Source of the DNA: Actinokineospora auranticolor
Lineage (GTDB): Bacteria > Actinomycetota > Actinomycetes > Mycobacteriales > Pseudonocardiaceae
NCBI RefSeq assembly: GCF_002934265.1
Contig: NZ_PTIX01000015.1
Location: forward strand, 62,001 to 126,000
Length of the DNA stretch: 64,000 nt
Reading direction: 5' to 3'
Under the pieces are notes generated by a model that was given only the letters and a program-made list of their open reading frames with translations, made no database searches and was not told the origin of the DNA. A program made the translations under genes and the position numbers. Shown here piece by piece: positions 8,694 through 17,958 of this stretch (within the stretch, counting starts at the first letter, position 1; each line of letters starts with the position of its first letter).

Positions 8694-9868
8694 GCCCGAC
8701 CTGGGCCGTGGCCGCCGAATCCGACCTCGCGGCACTGGCCGTCGACGCGCGGGTGACCGCCGAGGTGCGCCTTCGTCCGCACACCTCGGTCGTGCCCGTG
8801 GTGGAGTACCGGTCCGCGCGCGGTCGGTACGGGTTGCTGCTCGACCCGGTCGGCGCGCTGCCGTTCCTGCGGGCGAAGCCCCGGCAGTGGGTCATGGCGC
8901 AGAACCTCGCGGACTTCCCGCCCCGGGCGTTCACCGCGGTGTTCGACCTGTGCCCGTTGCGGGGCGACGCGGACATCGTGTTGTTCAGCTACGCCGTGCC
9001 CGGCGACGGCACCGTCCTCGCGCTGCGCGAACGGCTCGACGGCGGCCTCACGCTCGAGGTCGCGGGCGAGCGGGTGTCCTTCGGCAAGAGCCTCGACTAC
9101 GCCCAGTGGCAGCGCCTCGCGGTGAGCTGGGACGCCACGACCGGGGAAACCCTGCTGTACCAGGACGACGGCATCGCCAGGGTGACCGCCGAGGCCGAGG
9201 GGCGGTCGCCTTCCCCACTTGCTGACCCGATCGCCCGGCAGGTCGTGGCGCGTGGCGCGCGGCTGCCCGGGGGCGGCGCGTTCGCGGTGGGTCAGTACCA
9301 GGGGCAGCCGGGCGACCCGGGGCTGTTCGACCTGGGTCGTGGGCTGCGCGGTTCGGTCGCCGAGGTCGACCTGTGGGCCGATGCCGCCGGCCCGACCCGG
9401 CGGCCGGAGTGGACCGGCACCCCGACTCCGGGCGCCGTGGCGCGGTGGCGGTTCACCGCCACGGGACTGCGGACCCAGGAGACCCCGGGCGCCGCCACGG
9501 CGTACCTGGGCGGGTTCGGGCCCGACGACCTCCGGGACGTCCGCGCCTACCGGGTGATCGTGACCTGGGGCGGCCGGGCCTGGGGCGCGCGCACCCTCCT
9601 GCCGGTCGGCGGCGCGCACCGGCTGGAGTGCGCCTCGGCACCGGAGTTGCTCGTCGACGGTCGGCCCGTGCCGCTGGACCCCGTCGACGCGGCGGACCTC
9701 GGGCGACCCGAGGTGCCGGGCTTCCGCATCGGACCGCTGCAGGACGTCGCCGAGGTGCGGCTGCACCACGACGGCCGGTTGCACCGGTCGTTCGCCTCGG
9801 CCCGGCGGCAGGGCGACCTGCTCCCCGACCTGACCGGCCACGGCCGCCACCTGCTCGTCCGGTCGTGA
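8690..9868 (+). CDS. LamG / concanavalin A-like domain protein
   Basis: About 392 residues from the GTG that overlaps the preceding stop. The middle has the LamG beta-sandwich pattern: FTAVFDLCPLRGDADIVLFS, YAQWQRLAVSWDATTGETLLY and GGGAFAVGQYQ, then LRGSVAEVDLWAD. No signal peptide and no catalytic motif is visible, so it seems to be cytosolic, unlike most LamG proteins. Its tight coupling inside a biosynthetic operon is unusual. It may be a structural partner of the neighbouring oxygenase or carbamoyltransferase, or have an unrecognised activity. Confidence 0.7.
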   Translation: MSPTWAVAAESDLAALAVDARVTAEVRLRPHTSVVPVVEYRSARGRYGLLLDPVGALPFLRAKPRQWVMAQNLADFPPRAFTAVFDLCPLRGDADIVLFSYAVPGDGTVLALRERLDGGLTLEVAGERVSFGKSLDYAQWQRLAVSWDATTGETLLYQDDGIARVTAEAEGRSPSPLADPIARQVVARGARLPGGGAFAVGQYQGQPGDPGLFDLGRGLRGSVAEVDLWADAAGPTRRPEWTGTPTPGAVARWRFTATGLRTQETPGAATAYLGGFGPDDLRDVRAYRVIVTWGGRAWGARTLLPVGGAHRLECASAPELLVDGRPVPLDPVDAADLGRPEVPGFRIGPLQDVAEVRLHHDGRLHRSFASARRQGDLLPDLTGHGRHLLVRS

Positions 9869-9896
9869 CCGCCCCGCACCCAAGGAGCTGACCACC

Positions 9897-11465
9897 GTGC
9901 TGATCCTGTCGTTCAAGGAGGGCCACGACGGCGCCGTCGTGGCGGTCGAGGACGGGACCCTGCTGTTCTCCCTGGAGGCGGAGAAGGACAACTACCCCCG
10001 CTACGACCGGCTCACCGCGGACCTGCTGCTGCGCGCCGCCGACCGCCTGGACCGGCAACCCGACGCGGTCGCCGTCGGCGGCTGGGTCAAGGGCTGGCAC
10101 TCCGTCGAACCGCCCGCCCACACCGGTTACTTCGGCGTCGGCCCCGGCTCGGTCACCGACCGGCCCGGCCGCTTCCTGGGCAAGCCGACCCGGGTCTTCT
10201 CCTCCACCCACGAGCGCTCGCACATCATGACCGCCTACGGACTCGGACCGGTGGCCGCCGGGCAGCCCTGCTACTGCCTGGTGTGGGAGGGCAACATCGG
10301 CTCCTTCTACCGCGTCGACGAGACCGGCGCGGTCACCCACCTCGAGCACGTGCTCACCGACCCGGGCAACAAGTACGCCTACCTGTTCGCCCTCGCCGAC
10401 CCGAGGTTCCCCGACCTGCCCGGCCACTTCCGCTTCCAGGACGCGGGCAAGCAGATGGCGCTCACCGGGTTCGCCGAGCGGGGACCGGTGCTGCCGGAGG
10501 AGAAGGAACTCATCGAGTACCTGCTGGACCAGGACGGCATCCTGCTCGCCCTGCCCAAGTCCGAGCTGTCGTGGTCGCCGTTCCACAACGTCGGGGTCCT
10601 GTCGCAGGAGTACAAGAACCTGGCGGCGAAGTTCTCCGACGCCATCTTCGGCCGGTTCCACGACTACGCCGCCCGGCACCTCACCGAGGGCCTGCCGCTG
10701 CTGCTGTCCGGCGGGTGCGGGCTCAACTGCGAGTGGAACCGGCGCTGGGCGGACTGCGGGCTCTTCGCCGAGGTGTTCGTCCCGCCGTGCCCGAACGACA
10801 GCGGCTCGGCGCTCGGCACCGCGATCGACGCGCAACTGCACTACACCGGCTCCGCCCGGGTGGCGTGGGACGCCTACGCGGGGGAGGAGTTCGTGGAAGA
10901 CGCCGCGTTCGACCCGGTGCGCTACGACGTCCGCCCGCTCGACCACGCCGAGGTGGCCCGGTTCCTGGAGGGGGGCAACGTGATCGGCTGGGCCAGGGGC
11001 CGCTACGAGATGGGTCCCCGCGCGCTGGGCGCGCGATCGATCCTGGCCGCGCCGTTCACCAGGGAGACCCACGCGCGGCTCAACACCATCAAGCAGCGCG
11101 AGCCCTACCGCCCGATCGCGCCGATCTGCCTGGCGGGCGACGCGGACCGCTGGTTCGCGGGCGGACTGCCCGATCCGTTCATGCTCTACTTCACCGACGT
11201 GCGCACCGACGCGCTGAAGGCCGTCACGCACGTGGACGGCACGGCCCGCGTCCAGACCGTCACACCGGAGCAGAACCCCGGGATCGCCCGCCTGCTCACC
11301 GAGTTCCGCGCCCTGACCGGCTACAGCGTGCTGTGCAACACCTCCCTCAACTTCTCCGGGCGGGGCTTCATCAACCGCACCAGCGACCTCATCACCTACG
11401 GCGAGCAGCACGGCCTCGACGGCTACGTGGTCAACGACCTGTTCGCCACCCGGAAGAGCTCGTGA
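9897..11465 (+). CDS. NodU/CmcH/TobZ-family O-carbamoyltransferase
   Basis: 522 residues. The N-terminal YrdC/Kae1-like ligase half opens with MLILSFKEGHDGAVVAVEDG and carries SSTHERSHIMTAYGLGP. The C-terminal half has the family signature YEMGPRALGARSILAAPF and LCNTSLNFSGRGFINRTSDL. These enzymes make carbamoyl-adenylate from carbamoyl phosphate and ATP and transfer the carbamoyl group to a hydroxyl (or N-hydroxyl) of a natural product. AAGGAG precedes the GTG start. The stop overlaps the first NRPS gene. Together with the putative N-oxygenase, an O-carbamoylated hydroxylamine or alcohol is a plausible feature of the product. Confidence 0.9.
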   Translation: MLILSFKEGHDGAVVAVEDGTLLFSLEAEKDNYPRYDRLTADLLLRAADRLDRQPDAVAVGGWVKGWHSVEPPAHTGYFGVGPGSVTDRPGRFLGKPTRVFSSTHERSHIMTAYGLGPVAAGQPCYCLVWEGNIGSFYRVDETGAVTHLEHVLTDPGNKYAYLFALADPRFPDLPGHFRFQDAGKQMALTGFAERGPVLPEEKELIEYLLDQDGILLALPKSELSWSPFHNVGVLSQEYKNLAAKFSDAIFGRFHDYAARHLTEGLPLLLSGGCGLNCEWNRRWADCGLFAEVFVPPCPNDSGSALGTAIDAQLHYTGSARVAWDAYAGEEFVEDAAFDPVRYDVRPLDHAEVARFLEGGNVIGWARGRYEMGPRALGARSILAAPFTRETHARLNTIKQREPYRPIAPICLAGDADRWFAGGLPDPFMLYFTDVRTDALKAVTHVDGTARVQTVTPEQNPGIARLLTEFRALTGYSVLCNTSLNFSGRGFINRTSDLITYGEQHGLDGYVVNDLFATRKSS

Positions 11466-14400
11466 GCGCGGTAGACCAGCGAACCGCCGCGCGGGTTCTT
11501 CAGGGAACCCGGGATCCCCTTTCGCTCGCGGTGGTCTGCGAACGAGGTGGCGTCACCTACCGTGTTACCCACACCGAGCTGCGCGCCCGCGTGCGGCGGT
11601 TGGCACACGCCCTCCTGGTCAACGGCGTGCGGCGGGGCGAACCCGTAGCCGTCCTCATGGAACGGTCCGAATGGACGGTCTCCAGTCTGCTCGGGGTGCT
11701 TGAGTCGGGTGCGGCCTACTTCCCGCTGAGCACCGAGTACCCGGCGGAACGGCTCGCGCTGCTGCTCGCCGACAGCGGCTGCCGCTTCGCGGTCGTCGAC
11801 GACACCGGGCGGCGGGCGATCCCGAACGCGGTGACCACGCTGTCCCCGGTGTCCCTGTTGTCTCCGGACCATCCCGACGAGCCAGGGGCACAACGAGCAC
11901 CGGGTACACCGGAACCTACCGGCCTGGCCGCGTTGCTGTACACCTCCGGGTCGACCGGCACGCCGAAAGGGGTGCTGCTCGAACACGGCGGCCTCGCCAA
12001 CCTCGTCACCCACCTCCAGGACACGCTCTACGCGCCGCTCGGCGGCCGGACGGTCGAGGCCCTGTCGGCGCCGTTCGTGTTCGACGCGGCCCTCCAACAG
12101 GTGCTGTCGTGCGCGGCCAACGGCGGCACCCTCCTCGTCCTCGACGAACACGACCGGCGCGACCCGCACCGGTTCCTCGACCTCGTGGTCCGCCACCGGG
12201 TCGGGCTGGTCAACGTCGTCGCCCCGTTCCTGGCCGCGCTCGTCGACGCCGGGCTCGGCACGACCCGCACCGACCTGCGGCACATCGTCACCGGCGGGCA
12301 GGCCGTGCCCACCGCCGTGGTCCGGCGGCTGCTCGACCGGAGCGCGGGCGACGCGCTGACCGTGTGGAGCATGTACGGGCCGACCGAGGCCACAGTGGAC
12401 GCCACCTGTCTGCGCGTCGACCGCGACACGCAGCTCACCGGACCGACGCTGGGACTCGGCACGGCGTTGCCCGGTGTGCGCGTGGACGTCCGCGACGACG
12501 GCCTGCGCGTGGTTCCGCCCGGCGTGGCCGGAGAGATCTGCGTCGGGGGCATGGGACTCGCTCGCGGCTACCTGCACCCGGCGCCCGGCTCCGGCTTCAC
12601 CACCCTCGACGACGATCGGCTGTACCGGACCGGTGACCTGGGGCGGGTCACCCCCGACGGCGGGCTGGAGTTCCTCGGTCGCGTCGACGACCAGGTGAAG
12701 GTGCGCGGGTACCGGGTCGAGCCCGGCGAGATCGGCAACGTCCTGGCGGGCTGCCCGGGCGTCACCGAGGTCGCCGTCGTCGCGGTCCCCGACGGCACGG
12801 GCGACCTCGACCTCGTCGCCTGCTACGCCGCCGACGCGGACGCAGAAACCCTGCGCGGGCACGCCCGCGCCCACCTCCCGCCGTGGATGGTGCCGTCCCG
12901 GTTCCTCCGCCGCGCCACGCTGCCGCACAACGCCAACGGCAAGGTCGACCGAGCCGCGCTGGCCGCCGAGGCGGCCCGGAGCACCGCGGCGCCACCCAGT
13001 GCGGACGCGACCGATCTCGGCGTCTTGCTCGGCACCGCGCTGGGCCGCGCCGCCTTGGCGCCGGACGAGGACTTCTTCGCCGCCGGTGGACACAGCCTCA
13101 AGGCGTTGCGCCTGGTCAACGGCATCGCCGCGCGCTGGGGCGCGCGCGTTCCGCTGCGCACCGTCTACGACCACCCCACACCCCGGTCCCTCGCCCGAGC
13201 GCTGGCTGACCTCGGCGCGCGGGTCGACCACATCCCGCGCGCGGAACCCGCGGCCGACCACCCGCTGTCCCACGCGCAGCAGCGGATGTGGATCCTGCAC
13301 CAGCTCGGCGGTTCCCTGGCCTACAACGTCCCGGTGGTCATGGACCAGGGGCCGCTCGACCGCGCCGCCCTGGAGACCGCGCTGGCCGTCGTCACGGCCC
13401 GCCACGACAGCCTCCGCACCGGGTTCACCGTCCGCGACGGCGAACCCCGCCAGATCGTCCACGAGCGGGTGCGCGTCCCCTTGCGCGTCGTCGACGTGTC
13501 CACGGAGGACGACCCGGTCGCGGCGGCCGAGCGACTCGTCCGCGCCGAGGCCGCCAGACCGTTCGACCTCACCGAGGCACCACTGGCCCGGGTCGTGCTC
13601 GTCGAACTGTCGTCGTCGCGGTGCAGGTTGGTCATCACGCTGCACCACGTCATCTGCGACGGCTGGTCGATCGTCGTGCTCTCCCGCGACCTCAACGCCG
13701 CCTACCGCGCCGCCCGCCGGGGAGAGCGGCCCGCGTTGCCCGACCTGCCGATCGGCTACCGGGACTTCGCGGTGTGGGACCGCGCGCGGGACCTGTCCGC
13801 GCGGGCACCGGCGTGGCGGGAACGACTCGCGGGCGTGCCCACCCACCTGCCCCTGCCCGCGGACGGCGACTCGGCGGCGGGCGCGGTGTTCTCCGGCGGT
13901 ACCTGCGCGTGCACCTTCGACGCGGACCTGTCCGCGCGGGTGCGCGCCTTGGCCGCGCGGTCTGGCCGGACGCCCGCCACCGTGTTCCTCGCCCTGTACG
14001 GCTGGCTGCTGCACCGGCTGACGTCCCTGGAGGACATCTGCGTCGGCCTGGGCGGCGCCGCGCGCGTGCACCCCGACCTCGAGCACCTCGTCGGGTTCTT
14101 CGTCAACGTCCTGCCCGTCCGCCTGTTCCCGCGCCCGGACCTGGACTTCGACGAGTTCACCGACCAGGTCGCCGCCGCCCTCACCGCCGCGCTGGACCAG
14201 CAGGACTGCCCCATCGATGTGGTCGTCCGCGACCTCAACCCGGATCGCGGGTCGGGCACCCAGCCGCTGACCAACGTGATGTTCGCCTACCAGAACTTCG
14301 CCGACGTCCTCGGCGCCGAACCCGAGTCGGACGGGCTGTTCCTCGACCAGTCCCGGCTGGTCGAGGTCCCCGTGGACACCGCCAAGTTCGACCTCACGCT

Positions 14401-14539
14401 CTACGTCCACGACACCGCCGCCGAGTTCCGGGTCGCCTTCGAGTACGACGGCCGCCTGTTCCGGCACGGCACGGTCGAGCGCTACCTCGCCGCCCTGCGG
14501 CGGCTTGCCCGAGCCGTCACCAGGGAGGTCTCCGCGTGA
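11462..14539 (+). CDS. NRPS module A-T-C
   Basis: 1025 residues starting at a GTG that overlaps the carbamoyltransferase stop. Adenylation domain: A3 YTSGSTGTPKGV (from residue 160), A5 YGPTEATVD, A7/A8 LYRTGDLGRV and GRVDDQVKVRGYRVEPGEI, A10 NANGKVDR. Carrier domain: FFAAGGHSLKAL with Ser545 for phosphopantetheine. Condensation domain to the end: HHVICDG (His728-Gly734) and FVNVLPVRL. My hand-aligned specificity code is roughly D-A-Q-V-V-G-M-V-D-K, closest in memory to the Gln-type code D-A-Q-D-L-G-V-V-D-K; low confidence. This would be the loading module, with its terminal C domain joining residue 1 to residue 2 on the next protein. Confidence 0.92.
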   Translation: MSAVDQRTAARVLQGTRDPLSLAVVCERGGVTYRVTHTELRARVRRLAHALLVNGVRRGEPVAVLMERSEWTVSSLLGVLESGAAYFPLSTEYPAERLALLLADSGCRFAVVDDTGRRAIPNAVTTLSPVSLLSPDHPDEPGAQRAPGTPEPTGLAALLYTSGSTGTPKGVLLEHGGLANLVTHLQDTLYAPLGGRTVEALSAPFVFDAALQQVLSCAANGGTLLVLDEHDRRDPHRFLDLVVRHRVGLVNVVAPFLAALVDAGLGTTRTDLRHIVTGGQAVPTAVVRRLLDRSAGDALTVWSMYGPTEATVDATCLRVDRDTQLTGPTLGLGTALPGVRVDVRDDGLRVVPPGVAGEICVGGMGLARGYLHPAPGSGFTTLDDDRLYRTGDLGRVTPDGGLEFLGRVDDQVKVRGYRVEPGEIGNVLAGCPGVTEVAVVAVPDGTGDLDLVACYAADADAETLRGHARAHLPPWMVPSRFLRRATLPHNANGKVDRAALAAEAARSTAAPPSADATDLGVLLGTALGRAALAPDEDFFAAGGHSLKALRLVNGIAARWGARVPLRTVYDHPTPRSLARALADLGARVDHIPRAEPAADHPLSHAQQRMWILHQLGGSLAYNVPVVMDQGPLDRAALETALAVVTARHDSLRTGFTVRDGEPRQIVHERVRVPLRVVDVSTEDDPVAAAERLVRAEAARPFDLTEAPLARVVLVELSSSRCRLVITLHHVICDGWSIVVLSRDLNAAYRAARRGERPALPDLPIGYRDFAVWDRARDLSARAPAWRERLAGVPTHLPLPADGDSAAGAVFSGGTCACTFDADLSARVRALAARSGRTPATVFLALYGWLLHRLTSLEDICVGLGGAARVHPDLEHLVGFFVNVLPVRLFPRPDLDFDEFTDQVAAALTAALDQQDCPIDVVVRDLNPDRGSGTQPLTNVMFAYQNFADVLGAEPESDGLFLDQSRLVEVPVDTAKFDLTLYVHDTAAEFRVAFEYDGRLFRHGTVERYLAALRRLARAVTREVSA

Positions 14540-17500
14540 AACTGTCCAACATCGCGCTGTGGGAGGACGACAGCGAACCCGGGGCCCGGCCGCCCACCGC
14601 CACCGAGTCCCCCGGGGAGCGGACCGCGGGCGCGCTGATCACCGAGCAGGCCGCCGCGACCCCGGACGCGGTGGCCGTGGTCGACGGCGCGGCCCGGCAC
14701 ACCTACGCCGACCTCATCGCCGACGCGGACCGGCTGGCCGGGTTCCTCGCCGAGCACGGCGTCGGGCCCGGCGCGCACGTCGGGGTCCTGCTGCGGCGGT
14801 CCTACCGGCTCGTGGTCGCGCTGGTCGCCGTGCTCAAGGCGGGCGGCTCGTACGTGCCGCTCAACCCGGACCTGCCCGACGCCCGGTTGCACTCGCTGGT
14901 CCGCGACACCCGTCCGCTGGTCATCGTGTCCGAGCGGGCGTTGACCGGCACCTGCAACGAGCTGTTCTGGAACAGCCCCGACACCGCGGCGAGCCTGTGC
15001 GTCGACTCCCCGGACGTGCTGCGCGAGCTGGAACCTGCGGGCACCCGGATGAGCCTGGAGCTGTGGAACTACGTCGCCGACCACGCCGACGACCCGGTCG
15101 CGGCCAACGGGTGGCGCAGCCCGTACACCGGCGCGCGGATCAGCGACGAGGCGCTGGACCGGTACGTGCGCGCGACCGCGGGCAAGATCGCCGACTACCT
15201 GTCCCCGGACGCGACCATGCTGGAGATCGGCTGCGGCACGGGCACCACGTTGAAGGGCCTCGCGCCGCTGGTGGGCCGGTACGTCGGCATCGACCCGTCG
15301 GCCGGGGTGCTGCGCTGGGCGCACCGGGCCCGCGCCGAACACGGGCTGGACAACGTCGCGCTGCACGAACTTGGGGCGCTCAACCTCAACGAGCTGCCCG
15401 CCGAGTCGGCGGGGCCGTTCGACGCGGTCGTGTTCAACAGCGTCGTGCAGAGCTTCGGCGGCGTGAACTACCTGCGCGCCGTGCTCGGGGAGGCGATCGG
15501 CCGGGTCGGCGCGCGGGGCGTGGTCTACCTCGGGCACGTGTGGGACGCCGCCCGCCGGGAGGGGTTCCTGGCGGAGGTGGCCGCCCGCCACCGGGCCGAG
15601 CACGGCGGTCGCCCGCTGTCCGCGGCCGACGCGCTGTTCCTCCCGACCGCCTTCTTCGAGGACCTGCCCCACCACTTCCCGGAGGTCACGCGGGTCGAGG
15701 CCGCCCCGATGGCCTTCCACGACGACCACCTCACCGGCTACGCCTACGACGTCCTGCTGCACATCGACCGCACGACACCCCGGGCACCCGCCCGCGTCCA
15801 CAAGCGCCAGTACGACCGCCGCGCACTCGACACCCGGCCCGCCACGCCGGTGGCGGACCGGCACGACCCGGACGCCACGGCCTACGTGATCCAGACGTCG
15901 GGCTCGACCGGGACGCCCAAGAGCGTCGAGGTCGGCATGCGGGGGCTGGTCAACCTGCTCCGGTGGTACCGGGACGCGTGCGAGATGGGTCCGGATACGC
16001 GGGTGCTGCAGACCATCACCTGCGGGTTCGACGCCTCCGTCAAGAACTACCTGGCACCGCTGATCTCCGGCGCGAGCGTGGTCCTGGCCCCCGACAGCGC
16101 CTACGACCCGCGCGACCTCCTGGCGCTGCTGGAGGCGCAACGGGTGACGGTCCTGAACCCGGGTGTGCCGTCGGCGGTGTACCCGCTGATCGACGTCGCC
16201 GCCGCGGCGGGGTTCCGCCCCTTGCGGTCGCTGCGCCACCTCGCGCTCGGCGGTGAGACACCGGACCTCGCGCGGCTGCGGGACTGGGTGGCGTCGGGGG
16301 AGTGCCGGGCGACGCTGCTCAACATCTACGGACCCACCGAGGCCACCGACATCAGTTGCGCGGCCGTGATCGACCCGGCGCGGGTGGGCTCGTCCGGGCC
16401 GGTCCCGATCGGCCGCCCGATCCCGAACGCCCGCGCCCACGTCCTCGACAGCGAGCTGCGCGAGGTGCCCGTCGGGGTGGTCGGCGAACTGTGGCTGGCC
16501 GGGATCGGGCTGGCCAAGGGGTACCTCGGCGACCCGGCGCTGACCGAGGAGAAGTTCGGCACCCGCGCGCCCGCGCTGCCCGGGGAACGGCTCTACCGCA
16601 CCGGCGACCTGGCCCGGCGGCTGCCCGGCGGCGACCTGGTCGTCAGCGGTCGCGCCGACACCCAGGTCAAACTGCTCGGCCACCGGGTCGAACTGGGTGA
16701 GGTCGAACAGTGCCTGCGGTCCCTGCCCGGCGTGCGGGACGCGGCGGGCGCGGTGCGGCCGGTACCGGGCACGGACGAGCTCCGGTTGTGCGGCTACGTG
16801 ATCCCCGACCCCGGCGCGGCACCGGATCCGCTGAGCCTGCGGGCCGCGCTCGGCCGGTTCCTGCCCGCCGCCGCCGTGCCCGTCGACGTCGTGATCATGG
16901 CGGACTGGCCGAGGATGCCCAACGGCAAGCTCGACCGCAACGCCCTGCCCACACCCGAGCAGGTCCGCCGCGCGGCGGCTCGGCCACCGGCGACCGAGAC
17001 CGAGCGGGTGCTGCTCGACCTGTGGCGCGAGGTGCTGGCCGACGAGAGCGCGTGCCTGGACGACAACTTCTTCGTGGTGGGCGGTCACAGCCTCGGCGCC
17101 GCGCTGCTGGCCATCCGCATCCGGGACGTCCTCCGCCGCGAAGTGTCTATCGTGGACGTGTACCGCGCGCAGACCGCCGCCGCGCTGGCGCGGCTGATCG
17201 ACCGGCGCCCCGCCGCGCACAGCCCGCTGAAGCTGCTGGCCGAGGGTGACGGCGCCGCCACCGTGTACTGCTTCCCACCGATCGCGGGCTACGCGTGGGC
17301 CATGGCGGGCTTCGCCCAGCACCTGGGCTTCCGCGTGTACGGCTTCGACTTCCCCGGTGGCGAGGACCCGGCGGCCAGCGCGGCGGACCTCATGACCGCG
17401 ACCCGCGCGTCGGGGCCCCGATTCCTCGTCGGCTACTCCGCCGGTGGCGTGCTCGCCACCGCCACGGCCGCCGCGCTGCGGGAACGCGGCGAGCGCGTGG

Positions 17501-17940
17501 ACGGGATCGTGGTCCTCGACTCCGAACCGCCCGGCACCCCGGTCCCGATCGGCACCGGCGAGGTTGCGGCGATGGTCCGGGAGGTCCTCGACGACCCGCA
17601 CCTGACCGCGCACGTCCACCAGACCGGCGCCGACCGGGTCACCGACACCGTCGCCCGCTACGCCCGCTGGCACGCCGCCGCGCGGCCCGCCGGTCGGGTG
17701 CCGTGCGACCTGCTGCTGCTGACCGCCGCGGACGGCGACCCGGGGTGGATCGCGGGCTGGCGGGACCTGGTGACCGGGGACTCCCGGGTTCAACCGGCGG
17801 TCGGCGGCCACACCGACCTGCTGTCGGGCACCAACGCGGTCGCCAACGCCGACCCGGTCCGCACCTGGCTGGCGCAGCGCAGCACCACCACCGGCCGGGT
17901 CCGGATGATCGGACCCGGAATCCCGCAGGTCACCCCCTGA
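14536..17940 (+). CDS. NRPS module: methyltransferase-interrupted A, T, TE
   Basis: 1134 residues, GTG start overlapping the previous stop. The adenylation domain is split. A2 (AVLKAGGSYVPLNPDLP) is followed by about 300 residues of a SAM methyltransferase (motif I MLEIGCGTGTTLKGL, Glu230-Gly236), and only then A3 (QTSGSTGTPKSV, from residue 453). A5 is YGPTEATDIS and A10 is PNGKLDR. Then come a carrier domain (GGHSLG, Ser852) and a type I thioesterase (GYSAGG, Ser968; GGHTD, His1092). There is no C domain, so the one at the end of the preceding protein must serve it. Inserts between A2 and A3 are known from interrupted A domains such as KtzH and TioN, some of which methylate side chains. The TE would release a dipeptide. 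Confidence 0.92.
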   Translation: MKLSNIALWEDDSEPGARPPTATESPGERTAGALITEQAAATPDAVAVVDGAARHTYADLIADADRLAGFLAEHGVGPGAHVGVLLRRSYRLVVALVAVLKAGGSYVPLNPDLPDARLHSLVRDTRPLVIVSERALTGTCNELFWNSPDTAASLCVDSPDVLRELEPAGTRMSLELWNYVADHADDPVAANGWRSPYTGARISDEALDRYVRATAGKIADYLSPDATMLEIGCGTGTTLKGLAPLVGRYVGIDPSAGVLRWAHRARAEHGLDNVALHELGALNLNELPAESAGPFDAVVFNSVVQSFGGVNYLRAVLGEAIGRVGARGVVYLGHVWDAARREGFLAEVAARHRAEHGGRPLSAADALFLPTAFFEDLPHHFPEVTRVEAAPMAFHDDHLTGYAYDVLLHIDRTTPRAPARVHKRQYDRRALDTRPATPVADRHDPDATAYVIQTSGSTGTPKSVEVGMRGLVNLLRWYRDACEMGPDTRVLQTITCGFDASVKNYLAPLISGASVVLAPDSAYDPRDLLALLEAQRVTVLNPGVPSAVYPLIDVAAAAGFRPLRSLRHLALGGETPDLARLRDWVASGECRATLLNIYGPTEATDISCAAVIDPARVGSSGPVPIGRPIPNARAHVLDSELREVPVGVVGELWLAGIGLAKGYLGDPALTEEKFGTRAPALPGERLYRTGDLARRLPGGDLVVSGRADTQVKLLGHRVELGEVEQCLRSLPGVRDAAGAVRPVPGTDELRLCGYVIPDPGAAPDPLSLRAALGRFLPAAAVPVDVVIMADWPRMPNGKLDRNALPTPEQVRRAAARPPATETERVLLDLWREVLADESACLDDNFFVVGGHSLGAALLAIRIRDVLRREVSIVDVYRAQTAAALARLIDRRPAAHSPLKLLAEGDGAATVYCFPPIAGYAWAMAGFAQHLGFRVYGFDFPGGEDPAASAADLMTATRASGPRFLVGYSAGGVLATATAAALRERGERVDGIVVLDSEPPGTPVPIGTGEVAAMVREVLDDPHLTAHVHQTGADRVTDTVARYARWHAAARPAGRVPCDLLLLTAADGDPGWIAGWRDLVTGDSRVQPAVGGHTDLLSGTNAVANADPVRTWLAQRSTTTGRVRMIGPGIPQVTP

Positions 17941-17958
17941 GCCCGCGCGCCAGCCGAG

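Noticed and set aside
10283-11461. Upstream extension of the first NRPS frame
   Set aside because: The extension is an out-of-frame reading of the carbamoyltransferase gene; the coupled GTG at 11462 is the sensible start.
11423-14467. 1014-codon minus-strand frame
   Set aside because: Antisense shadow of the A-T-C NRPS; no recognisable protein features.
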